Shown: positions 1 through 9,377 of the stretch, piece after piece
How positions within the stretch are numbered: the stretch's first letter is position 1
Layout: each line of letters starts with the position of its first letter
From: VFKI01 sp033762075
GTDB taxonomy: Bacteria > Pseudomonadota > Gammaproteobacteria > DSM-16500
Direction of reading: 5' to 3'
DNA length: 64,000 nucleotides
Assembly: GCA_033762075.1 (NCBI GenBank)
Contig: JANRLY010000035.1
Coordinates: forward strand, 38,964 to 102,963
Notes under the pieces: model-generated
What the model was told of the DNA's origin: nothing
Databases searched by the model: none
The model's input: the letters and a program-made list of their open reading frames with translations, nothing else
Made by a program: the position numbers and the translations under genes

Positions 1-1100
1 TACCGACTATTACACTCACAAGTAGCGGTGCATTAGCTATCACTGCAGGCGGAAATATTACCCAAAGCGGTGCTCTCAGTATTGCTGGCACAGCTAGCTT
101 TAGTGCCGGTGCTCATGCAATTACTTTGACAAATAGTGGAAACAATTTCACCGGTGCAATGACACTCTCAAACAGCGGTGCAAATGATGTGAGCTTAACG
201 AACAGCATTGCAACTTCGCTAGCAGCTTCAAGCATCGGACAAAATCTCACGCTCACTTCTACCAGCGGCGCCATCACACAAACGGGAGCACTGACTGTCG
301 GTGGCACATCGAGTTTCAGCGCAGGCGCGCACGCGATCACACTGACACAAGCAAATAGCTTTACCGGTGCAGTAACACTTTCAAACAGTGGTGCTTTTGA
401 TGTCAGTTTAACTAACAGTATTGCAACTTCATTGGCAGCTTCAAGCATCGGACAAAATCTCACACTCACTTCAACTAGCGGCGCCATTTCGCAAACTGGC
501 GCTCTCACTATTGGTGGTACTTCTAACTTCTCTGCAGGTGCACACGCTATCACACTCACTCAAGCAAATAGTTTCACCGGTGCAATCACTCTTTCAAATA
601 GCGGTGCTTTTGATGTGAGCTTAACGAACAGCATTGCAACTTCGCTAGCAGCTTCGAGCGTCGGACAAAATCTTACAGTGACTTCAACCAGCGGTGCCAT
701 CTCTCAAACAGGTGCAATATCTGTCGGTGGTACCTCTTCTTTTTCAGCAGGAGCAAATGCAATTACATTAACACAAGCAAATAGTTTCACCGGTGCAATC
801 ACTCTTTCAAACAGCGGCGCAAATGATGTGAGCCTCACAAACAGTGTTGCCACTGCATTAGCTGCATCAACAATCGGACAAAATCTTACAGTGACTTCAA
901 CCAGCGGTGCCATCTCACAGACAGGCGCACTATCTGTCGGTGGCACCTCTTTTTTTAGCGCAGGTGCAAATGCAATTACTCTCACAAATAGCAGTAATAC
1001 TTTCTCAGGGACTGTCGCATTTTCAAATAGCGGCACGAATGATATTTCAGTCAGTAACAATGCTGCAATGAATTTAGCTGCTTCTACCATCGGACAATCA
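1..1100 (+). repeat. 213-bp tandem coding repeats in the adhesin gene
   Basis: The phrase ttcaccggtgca recurs at about 148, 360, 573 and 786, spaced 213 bases apart, with a weaker copy near 1000 and a partial copy before 148. Copies share long identical stretches, which points to recent duplication or recombination. Each unit encodes 71 residues built around the words TLSNSGA, SLTNSIAT, ASSIGQNLT and GAHAITLT. Confidence 0.85.
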
Positions 1101-3878
1101 CTCACTGCAACCACCACAGCAAGTTTACTCACGGTAAGTGGAAATATTACTTCATCAAATAATGGCACACTCAGTTTAACGGGCACTGGATTTACCTTAA
1201 ATGCCAGCACAAATCTCACTGCGGGTTCAGGAACAATTAACATTAATGCAAGAACTGGTACATTAAATGTGGGCGCAGGATCACTATTATTATCTTCAAA
1301 TAATATTGCGTTGATTGGTGACGTGATGTCACTCAACACAAGCGCACAAATCGGTGGAACCGCTGCGAGCACAGGCAATGCTTCGAGTGTGACGCTCACA
1401 GAATCCACTGCAAATACCAGTATTGGGATTGCAGGGGGTGCAGGCAGTTTATCTTTCAGTACAGCGCAAGTAGATACGATTCGCTCAAGCACAGTGACAA
1501 TTGGTGACAGTAGCTCTGGTGCAATGACAGTGAGCACTTGGACACCTGCTATTAATTCATTAAGCACTTTGAATTTAACAACGGGCAGCAGCTTAACATT
1601 CAGCGGTGCAGTGAATGGAAGCTTTGCATTAGTGACCAACAGCACTGGTACAACAGCGATTAGTGCAGCGATGGGCGGCAGCACTGCACTAACCAGTTTA
1701 AATATAACAGGCACTGTTTCATTAGGTGCAAATGTCACAACAACAAATGCACAAACCTACAATAACGCAATGACATTAACCGGAAATCCAACACTCACGA
1801 GCTCAAGCAGTGGAAATATTTATGTGGGCTCAACATTAGATGACAATAGCAGCGGTGCACACAGTGTCGCGATAAATACAGCAGGTGTTACAACATTGAA
1901 TGGATCTGTTGGAAATACCTTTGCGCCTTCAAGCATCACAACAGATAGCGCAGGTAGCACTGTTGTGAATGGAAGCTCTGTCACCACTACAGGCAATCAA
2001 ACTTACAATGATCCCATCACAAACATTGGATCCACAGGAACGAATTTTGTTTCAACAGCAGGGGGTGCAATTTCTCTTGCAAATACCAGTAATAATTTTG
2101 CAACATCTTCGAGTGCACCGATTAGCGTCAATATTTCTGGTGGCACCAATAATGCAACGCTTTACAATACAAATACTTTAGTGTTTGGTAATTCGAATAT
2201 TAGTGGCGCATTGAATGTCACCACAGCAGGGACTGGCAATGCCATCTCACAAAAAGCAGGTACCGCATTAACTGTTGGAAGTTTATCTCTAGTTGCAAAC
2301 AACAGTCCGATTACATTAACTGGAAATAATTCCATTAGCAGTTTGAATGTTCTCATCACGGGCACCTCAAAAAATAATGTGACAATCAACGATCCAAACC
2401 CATTACTCACCATCACAGGCATGGATACGAGTGGTGGCGGTGGCGATATTATCATTGATCATATTGGTTCAATTGAAGTGACTGGCGTTGTGACATCGGG
2501 CACAGGCGCAATTGCACTCAATGCCAATGCGGCAGATGAAACACTCACCATCAGCACAGGTTCTGTTTCTGGTACAGGTGGGATTACTTACACTGCAGAT
2601 AACATGGTTTTAACAGGTACGACCAATGCCGGCGCCAGCGGAACGCTCACATTAAAACCCTATTCAACCGGTCAATTGATTAATCTCGGTGGCGCTGATA
2701 GCACAGGTACATTAGGTTTAACACAAACAGAATTGAACACTCTCACTGCAGGAACACTGCGCATCGGTCAAAGCACGAGTGGCGCAATCACATTGACTAG
2801 CAATATGAATTCACCCGCAAGCACATTGAGCTTAATTAACAATGCGGCTATCACACAAAATGCTAGCAGCCTACTCACTGCAACCAATCTCAGAATTTCA
2901 AGTGCAGGTCCTGTGACATTGAATCTCAGCAATAGCATCACAAAACTCGCTGCAAATTTAACAGGAAATGGTAACGCATTTATTTTCAATAACAGCAGCG
3001 GAATTACACTTGATGCAGTGGATGGAATTTCTGGCATTACAACAACGAATGCCGATGTCACACTGAGTGGCACATCATTCACAAATAATATTGGCAGCAG
3101 TGCGATTTCAACCGGCAGCGGCAGATTCTTAGTCTGGTCAGTGAATCCAAACAATGATAATAAAAATGGATTGAGTTACAGCTTCAAACAATATAATGCA
3201 ACTTATGGCGTAACTACTGTTTCAGGTAGTGGAAATGGTTTCCTTTACACGCTCAATCCAACTTCAGGTTTCTCATTAAGCTTAACCGGCACGGTCACAA
3301 AAGCAATTGATGGCAATACGGTTGCAACTCTTACGATGAGTAATTATAGCTACGCTGCTGCCGTATTATTCCACGATAATATTATTCAATTTAATTCTGG
3401 TGATCTCATTGCATTACCACTCACAGGAAATTATGCTCAATCCACGGCTGGCATTAATATCAACGTACTTGTTTCAGGTATCAGTGTTTACGATCCAGAT
3501 AACGGTAGCGCAATTCTGTATGGATATGGAAGTGTTCCTAGCTCATTAAATGCAAATATCGGAACGATTGATGATTCTTCATCTTCATCGTCTTCGTCAT
3601 CATCTAATAACGTTGCATCCATTATAACAGGCGGCAATCAAGCTGCAGCTGCAAATACTTCGAGTGCTTCGAATCCTTCAAGCCCTTCAAGCAGCTCACC
3701 CATTTCTTCATCATCCGACTCAACGACATCTTTAAACATTAATAGTGATTCTTCGAACACTGCAATCGTGAACGCTATTTTAAATCCTTCAGGTGGCGCC
3801 ACGACAACGAATAACAGCTCGAGCAACTTCGTGAATACACCACCAACAAGCCAATCCTTCAGCGTGTGCGGGGGTTAG
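1..3878 (+). CDS. repeat-rich secreted adhesin, filamentous-haemagglutinin/TpsA-like, 5' partial
   Basis: The reading frame is open from base 3, so the gene starts upstream of the window; about 1290 residues are visible. The sequence is almost entirely Ser/Thr/Asn/Gly/Ala with alternating hydrophobic residues, as in a right-handed beta-helix adhesin. The first ~1.1 kb holds about five copies of a 71-residue (213 bp) repeat that decay downstream. A poly-Ser run lies near base 3570, followed by a Ser/Asn-rich tail that ends in SFSVCGG. The N-terminal TPS secretion domain is outside the window, so the exact class is inferred from composition. A TpsB-type transporter at 60654-62393 is a possible partner. 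The 3' end overlaps ubiB by 20 bases on the opposite strand, with no terminator between them. Long open frames on the other strand are compositional shadows. Confidence 0.75.
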   Translation, partial: PTITLTSSGALAITAGGNITQSGALSIAGTASFSAGAHAITLTNSGNNFTGAMTLSNSGANDVSLTNSIATSLAASSIGQNLTLTSTSGAITQTGALTVGGTSSFSAGAHAITLTQANSFTGAVTLSNSGAFDVSLTNSIATSLAASSIGQNLTLTSTSGAISQTGALTIGGTSNFSAGAHAITLTQANSFTGAITLSNSGAFDVSLTNSIATSLAASSVGQNLTVTSTSGAISQTGAISVGGTSSFSAGANAITLTQANSFTGAITLSNSGANDVSLTNSVATALAASTIGQNLTVTSTSGAISQTGALSVGGTSFFSAGANAITLTNSSNTFSGTVAFSNSGTNDISVSNNAAMNLAASTIGQSLTATTTASLLTVSGNITSSNNGTLSLTGTGFTLNASTNLTAGSGTININARTGTLNVGAGSLLLSSNNIALIGDVMSLNTSAQIGGTAASTGNASSVTLTESTANTSIGIAGGAGSLSFSTAQVDTIRSSTVTIGDSSSGAMTVSTWTPAINSLSTLNLTTGSSLTFSGAVNGSFALVTNSTGTTAISAAMGGSTALTSLNITGTVSLGANVTTTNAQTYNNAMTLTGNPTLTSSSSGNIYVGSTLDDNSSGAHSVAINTAGVTTLNGSVGNTFAPSSITTDSAGSTVVNGSSVTTTGNQTYNDPITNIGSTGTNFVSTAGGAISLANTSNNFATSSSAPISVNISGGTNNATLYNTNTLVFGNSNISGALNVTTAGTGNAISQKAGTALTVGSLSLVANNSPITLTGNNSISSLNVLITGTSKNNVTINDPNPLLTITGMDTSGGGGDIIIDHIGSIEVTGVVTSGTGAIALNANAADETLTISTGSVSGTGGITYTADNMVLTGTTNAGASGTLTLKPYSTGQLINLGGADSTGTLGLTQTELNTLTAGTLRIGQSTSGAITLTSNMNSPASTLSLINNAAITQNASSLLTATNLRISSAGPVTLNLSNSITKLAANLTGNGNAFIFNNSSGITLDAVDGISGITTTNADVTLSGTSFTNNIGSSAISTGSGRFLVWSVNPNNDNKNGLSYSFKQYNATYGVTTVSGSGNGFLYTLNPTSGFSLSLTGTVTKAIDGNTVATLTMSNYSYAAAVLFHDNIIQFNSGDLIALPLTGNYAQSTAGININVLVSGISVYDPDNGSAILYGYGSVPSSLNANIGTIDDSSSSSSSSSSNNVASIITGGNQAAAANTSSASNPSSPSSSSPISSSSDSTTSLNINSDSSNTAIVNAILNPSGGATTTNNSSSNFVNTPPTSQSFSVCGG

Positions 3879-5334
3879 TCTTATCTTTAAAACGCTCTTT
3901 CTCATTTCGTTCTTTGATTTGCGTCAAAATTTCAAAAATTAACTCAGGAATTTCAGGAAATTTCTCCGACCAATATGGTAAATTATTTTTAATTTTTTTG
4001 AAGAAAGCTTTTAATCCAATTTGATTTTTCAGCCAACGCTCAAGAAAAGGTGCGGCTGTTTTCCATAAATCTAAATCGGGATACAGTTGACGGCCCACTC
4101 CTTCAATGTTTAATAATGTTTTTTGCAGCAAAATAAGTTGTGGCTGGATATTCATTTGATAACGTCGTGCGACTTGAAACAATCTCAACAATAATTGACC
4201 AAAAGAAATTTCTTTAAGTGGGCGTTCAAATATCGGCTCACATACAGCACGAATGGCGCCTTCAAATTGATCAATCCGTGTATCAGGCGGCAACCATCCA
4301 GAAGCCACGTGTAATTCTGCAACGCGCTGATAATCTCTCTTGAAAAAAGCCAATAGATTTTCAGCTAAATAACGTTGATCATGAGAATTCAGCGAACCGA
4401 CAATGCCAAAATCGACCGCGATGAATTGTGGCTTTTCTTTATTGTCCAGGCTCACAAAAATATTACCAGGATGCATATCTGCATGAAAAAAACTATCGCG
4501 AAACACTTGCGTAAAAAATAATTCAATACCACGTTCTGCTAAATTTTTCATGTTAAAACCTAGCTGACGCAATTGTTCTACTTGATGCACTGGGATCCCG
4601 TGAATACGCTCCATGACTAAAATCGTATTGCGCGATAATGCCCAATGAATTTCAGGCACATATAAAAGATCCGAATGTAAAAAATGACGACGTAATTGGG
4701 ATGCATTCGCGCCTTCGCGTTGCAAATCTAATTCATCATGCAAAGTATGTGCGATTTCATCTGCCATTTCTTTGGGCTTAAAACGATTTGCCTGAGAAGA
4801 ATAACGTGCCAAAAAACCTGCCAACGTTGTTAACAAATCTAAATCACGCTCAATCATTTTTTGAATGCCGGGTCGTAAAATTTTAACGACGACTTGTCGG
4901 CCATCTAATAAAACTGCTGCGTGCACTTGCGCAACTGATGCCGAAGCTAAAGCAACTGGATCAAACTCACTGAAATAATCTGAGAGTGGCGCATTCAATG
5001 CTTGCTCTACATATTGAACGACATTCTCAGTAAAAGGCGGCACGCGATCTTGTAATCTTTCTAATTCGATTGCAATATCATCTGGCAACAAATCACGTCG
5101 TGTTGAAAGAATTTGTCCTGCTTTAATAAATATAGGTCCAAGCGCTTCTAATGCTAAACGCATTCTCTCGCCGCGTGACATGCGATTTCTCAACCACCAA
5201 TACCATGGATTGAAATAACATAAAAAACGCAACGGATAAAATGCTGGAATTGTTAAAATAATTTCATCCAAACTGTAGCGCATCAAAACATAGTTGATTC
5301 GCATCAAACGAAAAAAACGCGTCAACGTTTTCAT
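3859..5334 (-). CDS. ubiB: UbiB-family atypical kinase/ATPase of ubiquinone biosynthesis
   Basis: ADCK/UbiB family protein, 491 residues, an accessory factor of aerobic ubiquinone synthesis at the inner membrane. The family's KxGQ motif is at residues 71-74 (KAGQ) in IFIKAGQILSTRRDLLP. The ADMHPGN and VDFGIVG segments match the kinase-like catalytic and DFG regions. UbiB is normally about 540 residues and ends in two hydrophobic helices. Here the protein stops after a charged KERNEKERFKDK stretch and lacks those helices. Its last codons are antisense to the end of the adhesin gene. It is the third gene of ubiE-ubiJ-ubiB and overlaps the ubiJ stop by 4 bases (ATGA). Confidence 0.93.
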   Translation of the reverse strand: MKTLTRFFRLMRINYVLMRYSLDEIILTIPAFYPLRFLCYFNPWYWWLRNRMSRGERMRLALEALGPIFIKAGQILSTRRDLLPDDIAIELERLQDRVPPFTENVVQYVEQALNAPLSDYFSEFDPVALASASVAQVHAAVLLDGRQVVVKILRPGIQKMIERDLDLLTTLAGFLARYSSQANRFKPKEMADEIAHTLHDELDLQREGANASQLRRHFLHSDLLYVPEIHWALSRNTILVMERIHGIPVHQVEQLRQLGFNMKNLAERGIELFFTQVFRDSFFHADMHPGNIFVSLDNKEKPQFIAVDFGIVGSLNSHDQRYLAENLLAFFKRDYQRVAELHVASGWLPPDTRIDQFEGAIRAVCEPIFERPLKEISFGQLLLRLFQVARRYQMNIQPQLILLQKTLLNIEGVGRQLYPDLDLWKTAAPFLERWLKNQIGLKAFFKKIKNNLPYWSEKFPEIPELIFEILTQIKERNEKERFKDKTNPRTR

Positions 5335-6008
5335 GCGATCTCTCCTAATTGTTGAACGCGCGCAGACAGGCGATCAACCGCCGACCGAAAGTCATCAACA
5401 TCTTGGTAAAAATCTTCTAAGGCTTCTTTCGCTGGGAAATGTTTAATTTCTTCGTGTAAATATTCGTTCAATTGTTGGGTCAACGAGCCAGAAATGTTTT
5501 TACCCATTTCTGTCAATCGCTTAACCATTCGCATGGCATGATATGCTGGCACATCGCCGAACCATTTTGAAAAAATCTCTTCCCAGTCGATATCAATTTC
5601 ATCAAAAAAATCTGTGAACTTTTGCGCAAGCGTCATATCACCTTCAACGGTCACGCGTTCAGCCAATATTTGGCGGCGTGATTTTGAAAGTTTGAGTTGT
5701 AATAAACTGAGAGGTGTTGCGCGAATTGTTAAGTCGCTCTCGTCATCCCCGCTCTTCTTGTCATCCCCGCGAAAGCGGGGATCCAGGATTTTGCAGAGTA
5801 TTTCTGGATCCCCGCTTTCGCGGGGATGACAAGAAGAGCGGGGATGACAAAAGGACTCAGAATGACCGAGAAACACCATTTGAAATAGCAACCCTGTCCC
5901 AATCAAATCAATAACAATCTTCTTCCCAACAAGGTCACGCGCGCGTTCTCTCGAGGCTGGATCTAAATTCAAATAATAATTTAATGTGCTTTCTAAAAAA
6001 GAGATCAT
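5331..6008 (-). CDS. ubiJ: ubiquinone biosynthesis accessory factor UbiJ (SCP2 domain) with an in-frame palindromic repeat insertion
   Basis: UbiJ/YigP is an SCP2-type lipid-binding accessory protein of the Ubi complex. The assignment rests on its place between ubiE and ubiB, an SCP2-like half (LSLLQLKLSKSRRQILAERVTVEGDMTLAQ) and a helical C-terminal half rich in acidic residues. Residues ~54-89 read CHPRSSCHPRESGDP...DPRFRGDDKKSGDD, which is the translation of a perfect inverted repeat (5742-5848) and not a UbiJ segment. Without it the protein is about 189 residues, near the usual ~200. It overlaps ubiE and ubiB by 4 bases each, so the three genes should be co-translated. Whether the product folds with the insert is not known. 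Confidence 0.85.
   Translation of the reverse strand: MISFLESTLNYYLNLDPASRERARDLVGKKIVIDLIGTGLLFQMVFLGHSESFCHPRSSCHPRESGDPEILCKILDPRFRGDDKKSGDDESDLTIRATPLSLLQLKLSKSRRQILAERVTVEGDMTLAQKFTDFFDEIDIDWEEIFSKWFGDVPAYHAMRMVKRLTEMGKNISGSLTQQLNEYLHEEIKHFPAKEALEDFYQDVDDFRSAVDRLSARVQQLGEIA
5742..5848. repeat. palindromic repeat element inside ubiJ (45-bp perfect arms)
   Basis: Arms 5742-5786 and 5804-5848 are perfect reverse complements, separated by a 17-base spacer. Each arm itself contains the smaller palindrome ccccgcgaaagcgggg. A half-copy lies at 54123-54152. The element is read in frame in ubiJ and adds about 36 codons without a stop. Confidence 0.92.
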
Positions 6009-6760
6009 GCGTAACGATATCCAATATGTAGTGCAACGATACCGCCAGTTAAATTATGATATTTTACATTTTCAAAGCCAGCTGACGTCATCATGTTTTT
6101 TAATGTATTTTGATCGGGATGCATACGAATGGATTCGACTAAATATTGATAGCTCTCGCGATCTTTACAAATCCATTCACCCAAGCGCGGAATCATTGAA
6201 AAAGAATAGCGATCATAGATTTTTGCTAGCAGCGGCAAAACTGGTTTAGAAAATTCAAGGATGAGACATTTGCCGCCGGGTTTTAAAACGTTATACATGG
6301 AACGTAATGCTTTTTCTTTATCTGTCACATTTCTCAACCCAAAAGCAATGCTCACACAATCAAATGTATTTGCTTCAAAAGGCAGCATTTCTGCATTCGC
6401 TTGAACAAATTCAACTTGATGTAAATAGCCTTGATCAAGAATTCTTTCACGTCCGCGCGCTAACATACTTTCGTTAATGTCAGATAAAACAACACGACCT
6501 GTGTTCCCTACCTTTTTTAAAAACCCTAACGTTAAATCACCTGTTCCGCCCGCCACATCTAAAATGTGCTGACCTTCACGAACACCACTTTGTGCTAAAG
6601 TGAATCGCTTCCAAAAACGATGCAATCCAAGGGACATTAAGTCATTCATCAAATCATATTTGGAAGCTACGCGCCGAAAAATATCTGCAACACGCTCTGC
6701 TTTTTCGGTGAAGGGAACTTCTTGAAAACCGAAGTGCGTTGTATTTTGATCTTTACCCAT
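6005..6760 (-). CDS. ubiE: bifunctional demethylmenaquinone/2-methoxy-6-polyprenyl-1,4-benzoquinol methyltransferase
   Basis: SAM-dependent C-methyltransferase of ubiquinone (and menaquinone) synthesis, 251 residues, the same length as E. coli UbiE. Motifs: FGFQEVP and RVADIFRRVASKYDLMNDLMSLG at the N-terminus, the SAM-binding ILDVAGGTGDLTLGF, and LEFSKP. The frame stays open 60 codons further upstream, but that part is out-of-frame permease sequence. The start was therefore set at the ATG at 6758-6760, which matches the family N-terminus and overlaps the permease stop by 8 bases. First gene of the ubiE-ubiJ-ubiB run. Confidence 0.95.
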   Translation of the reverse strand: MGKDQNTTHFGFQEVPFTEKAERVADIFRRVASKYDLMNDLMSLGLHRFWKRFTLAQSGVREGQHILDVAGGTGDLTLGFLKKVGNTGRVVLSDINESMLARGRERILDQGYLHQVEFVQANAEMLPFEANTFDCVSIAFGLRNVTDKEKALRSMYNVLKPGGKCLILEFSKPVLPLLAKIYDRYSFSMIPRLGEWICKDRESYQYLVESIRMHPDQNTLKNMMTSAGFENVKYHNLTGGIVALHIGYRYA

Positions 6761-7952
6761 GAAAATATCCGAGAATCGGCTGACTAATGACAAATGCAGC
6801 AAATAACAAAAGTAAAATGAGTAAAGCGCGCCCGCCCCAGAAACGATACCCAGTAGCAATCGCTTGACGATAACGTCCGCTCCATACCATGAGAATCGGT
6901 AAAACGAGCAACAAAATAATACACAATATCCCGGCGCCACTCAGCGCAGCGATAAAAATGGCAGGTTTAGTTAAAACAACAATCAACGGTGGTAAAAAAG
7001 TGATTGCACAAACGTAAGCATTTTTCCGACCTTTTCTCTCTAGGCCTAATCCATCTGCTAAAAAATCTGCGAGACACAAAGCGACACCCAAAAATGAAGT
7101 TAGCAAGCACACTGAAGTAAATATTTTTGCGAAATCTGTAATCGTACTGCGCTGTAAACGTTGACTAATGTCAGTGATAAAAGCGCTCGTTGGTTTACCG
7201 CTGTGTAACATTGCCAATAAACCATCACTGCCCTCGCGCGGAATGACACCCATCACAACAGCATTCCATAAGATGTAACAGATTAATGGAATTAATCCAC
7301 CGAAAAAAATTACTAAGCGAAGTTTTTTTGCATCGCCATGAAAATAATTTCTTAAGCTGGGAATAATGGTTGCAAAACCAAACGACGTAATGGCTACTGT
7401 CATGCCTTGCGCTTCCCAACCTGCGCCGCCTTGAAATAAGGCGGGTGTGTCCACGTGCGGCGCCAATAATCCTGCTAATGAAAAAAAAGTGATGAATTTT
7501 AAAAGCATCAGTCCGCGGTTCACGAGATCCACTGCGCGAATACCGTTAAAAACAATCACACTGAGACAGCCTGTGAAAAGAATCGCCGCGAGCGGATCAG
7601 AAGCAGTGAGATGCATACCTTGAAGTAAATGTTTTAAAAAATCTGTGCCGCCGGCAATATAAGCTGCCAATAATGCATATAACAATAATAAATAACAAAT
7701 CCAACAAACAATTTGCCCAAGAGGGCCTAGTGTTTTGCCAGCCATAGAAACAAGATTTGTGTTAGGCGGTAACCATAATGTTACTTCTAAAATTAAAAAA
7801 GCCCCTGCTGTCATGGCTGCCCAGCACGACAACATCAACATAGTTGCAGACATAAAACCAAAACCTGCTGTTGCAACCGGCAAAGCTAACATACCAGCAC
7901 CGATTGCAGTCCCAGTCACTAATAACGTACCGCCAATCATTTTTGCTGTCAT
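6753..7952 (-). CDS. tyrP: aromatic amino acid (tyrosine-type) permease, HAAAP family
   Basis: Inner-membrane transporter of the hydroxy/aromatic amino acid permease family, 399 residues with about 11 hydrophobic segments. The N-terminus IGGTLLVTGTAIGAGMLALP is the family signature, close to TyrP, Mtr and TnaB, so tyrosine is the best guess but tryptophan is possible. Its start overlaps the parA stop by 4 bases and its end overlaps ubiE by 8. It occupies the place where parB usually follows parA. Legionellales often carry several TyrP-type permeases, in keeping with amino acid scavenging from a host. Confidence 0.88.
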   Translation of the reverse strand: MTAKMIGGTLLVTGTAIGAGMLALPVATAGFGFMSATMLMLSCWAAMTAGAFLILEVTLWLPPNTNLVSMAGKTLGPLGQIVCWICYLLLLYALLAAYIAGGTDFLKHLLQGMHLTASDPLAAILFTGCLSVIVFNGIRAVDLVNRGLMLLKFITFFSLAGLLAPHVDTPALFQGGAGWEAQGMTVAITSFGFATIIPSLRNYFHGDAKKLRLVIFFGGLIPLICYILWNAVVMGVIPREGSDGLLAMLHSGKPTSAFITDISQRLQRSTITDFAKIFTSVCLLTSFLGVALCLADFLADGLGLERKGRKNAYVCAITFLPPLIVVLTKPAIFIAALSGAGILCIILLLVLPILMVWSGRYRQAIATGYRFWGGRALLILLLLFAAFVISQPILGYFHG

Positions 7953-8752
7953 AGTGCGATCTCTTCAGTATTGTGTTGTTCTAATTTTTGTTCTTCTCTA
8001 CGTCGCAAAATTTCACCCGCCAATGCAAGATAAGCCACTGAGCCCTGTGATTTTTCATCGTATTGAATGACCGCTAATCCATGACTGGGTGCTTCAGCGA
8101 GACGAATATTGCGCGGAATGACAGTGTGATACACCTTGCCAGGAAAATGTTGCATCAATTGTGTTGAGACATCAACCGCGAGTCGATTACGTCCATCATA
8201 CATAGTGCGCAATAACCCATCGATTTCTAGTGTTGGATTGACTTGTTGCTGAATTTGTTTAATCGTTTCAAGCAAGCTTTTTAATCCCTCTAATGCAAAA
8301 TATTCGCATTGCACAGGAATCAACACACCATCTGCGGCCGTAAGTGCATTCACCGTCAGAATATTCAACGAAGGTGGACAATCAATCAAAATGTGATCGT
8401 ACTGATCTGCAACTAATGCTAATGCTTGTTTGAGTCGGCCTTCACGCGCTGTCGTTTGCATCAATTGCACTTCAGCGATAATTAAGTCTGCATTCGTCGG
8501 CAAAACATCGTATTTGCCTTCTGTTTTAATGATAGCCTGAGGGATCGTCGCTGTTTGTAATAAAACATCTTTGACAGTCAACGTGAAAGCATCATGGTTG
8601 ACGCCGCTACCTACCGTCGCATTACCTTGTGGATCGAGATCAACCAATAAAACGCGCCGTTTCATCAATGCAAATGCCGCTGCCAAATTGATGCTGGTTG
8701 TCGTTTTACCCACGCCACCTTTTTGGTTAACGATCGCGACTATTTTTTTCAT
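7949..8752 (-). CDS. parA: chromosome-partitioning ATPase ParA (Soj)
   Basis: ParA/Soj family, 267 residues. It binds ATP through the deviant Walker A KGGVGKTTT near the N-terminus, followed by LLVDLDPQGNAT and ILIDCPPSLN. Together with ParB it segregates the origin region. The frame opens five codons earlier at TTG, but the bases before the ATG at 8750-8752 read AAAGGAGCTTCG, a strong ribosome binding site, so that ATG is the start. It overlaps rsmG by 26 bases. No parB follows; a permease gene takes its place, so parB must be elsewhere or lost. Confidence 0.93.
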   Translation of the reverse strand: MKKIVAIVNQKGGVGKTTTSINLAAAFALMKRRVLLVDLDPQGNATVGSGVNHDAFTLTVKDVLLQTATIPQAIIKTEGKYDVLPTNADLIIAEVQLMQTTAREGRLKQALALVADQYDHILIDCPPSLNILTVNALTAADGVLIPVQCEYFALEGLKSLLETIKQIQQQVNPTLEIDGLLRTMYDGRNRLAVDVSTQLMQHFPGKVYHTVIPRNIRLAEAPSHGLAVIQYDEKSQGSVAYLALAGEILRRREEQKLEQHNTEEIAL

Positions 8753-9377
8753 CGAAGCTCCTTTCAATACATACGAGATGACGTTCGACAGACAGACCCA
8801 CCAAATTAAGTCGTTCTACGTAACGCACCTTAAAATCGGCTGGTAACGCTGCAAGCTCTTCACTTGGATAAGCGCCCTTCATCGCAAGGAATTGTCCATG
8901 ATTCGAAGCCAGGTGTGCTGTTTTCTCAAGCATCACCGCAAGCGTAGCAAAAGCACGTGTCATAATACTATCAAAACTCATCGAAGGCCGATAATTTTCT
9001 ACGCGCTCATGCGTCACCAAAACATTCGATAATCCCAGTTCATATACCATCTGCTGTAAAAAACGAGTTTTTTTACTATTGCTATCTAATAAAACAAATT
9101 GTTTATCAGGACACAGTAATGCTAATGGAATTCCTGGCAATCCAGCACCGCTGCCCACATCAATGATGCGTTGTCCATGTAAATAAGAATGAATCGATAA
9201 GCTATCCACTAAATGCAACCAAATCGCTTTTTCAAAATCACGAATAGCGGTTAAATTAAAAACGCTATTCCATTTTTGCATTTGCTCAATGAACGCTAAC
9301 ATTTTTTGTTGGACATCCAATGCAACATTCAAATGATTTGCAATAAGCGCCTCTTGTAAACATTGAGCGGAAGTCAA
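8727..9377 (-). CDS. rsmG: 16S rRNA (guanine-527-N7)-methyltransferase
   Basis: RsmG (GidB), 216 residues, methylates G527 of 16S rRNA using SAM. Seen: WNSVFNLTAIRD, HLVDSLSI, the SAM-binding IIDVGSGAGLPGIPLAL, and LDSNSKKTRFLQ, all typical of the family. It sits in the conserved order mnmG-rsmG-parA, overlapping the mnmG stop by 4 bases and parA by 26, which suggests one transcript. Confidence 0.95.
   Translation of the reverse strand: MTSAQCLQEALIANHLNVALDVQQKMLAFIEQMQKWNSVFNLTAIRDFEKAIWLHLVDSLSIHSYLHGQRIIDVGSGAGLPGIPLALLCPDKQFVLLDSNSKKTRFLQQMVYELGLSNVLVTHERVENYRPSMSFDSIMTRAFATLAVMLEKTAHLASNHGQFLAMKGAYPSEELAALPADFKVRYVERLNLVGLSVERHLVCIERSFDEKNSRDR

Noticed and set aside
704..1738. Long minus-strand open frame (344 codons) opposite the adhesin, and similar ones at 113-559, 2162-2455 and 2768-3154
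   Set aside because: They mirror the Ser/Thr/Ala-rich repeats and show only Val/Leu/Pro-rich low-complexity text. They have no ribosome binding site and the same repeat period as the plus strand.
5614..5914. Plus-strand small frames with RESGDP and PRFRGDD words
   Set aside because: These are translations of the palindromic repeat in ubiJ on the other strand.
6761..6940. 60-codon N-terminal extension of UbiE
   Set aside because: It is the tyrP coding region in another frame; UbiE of 251 residues from 6760 matches the family length.
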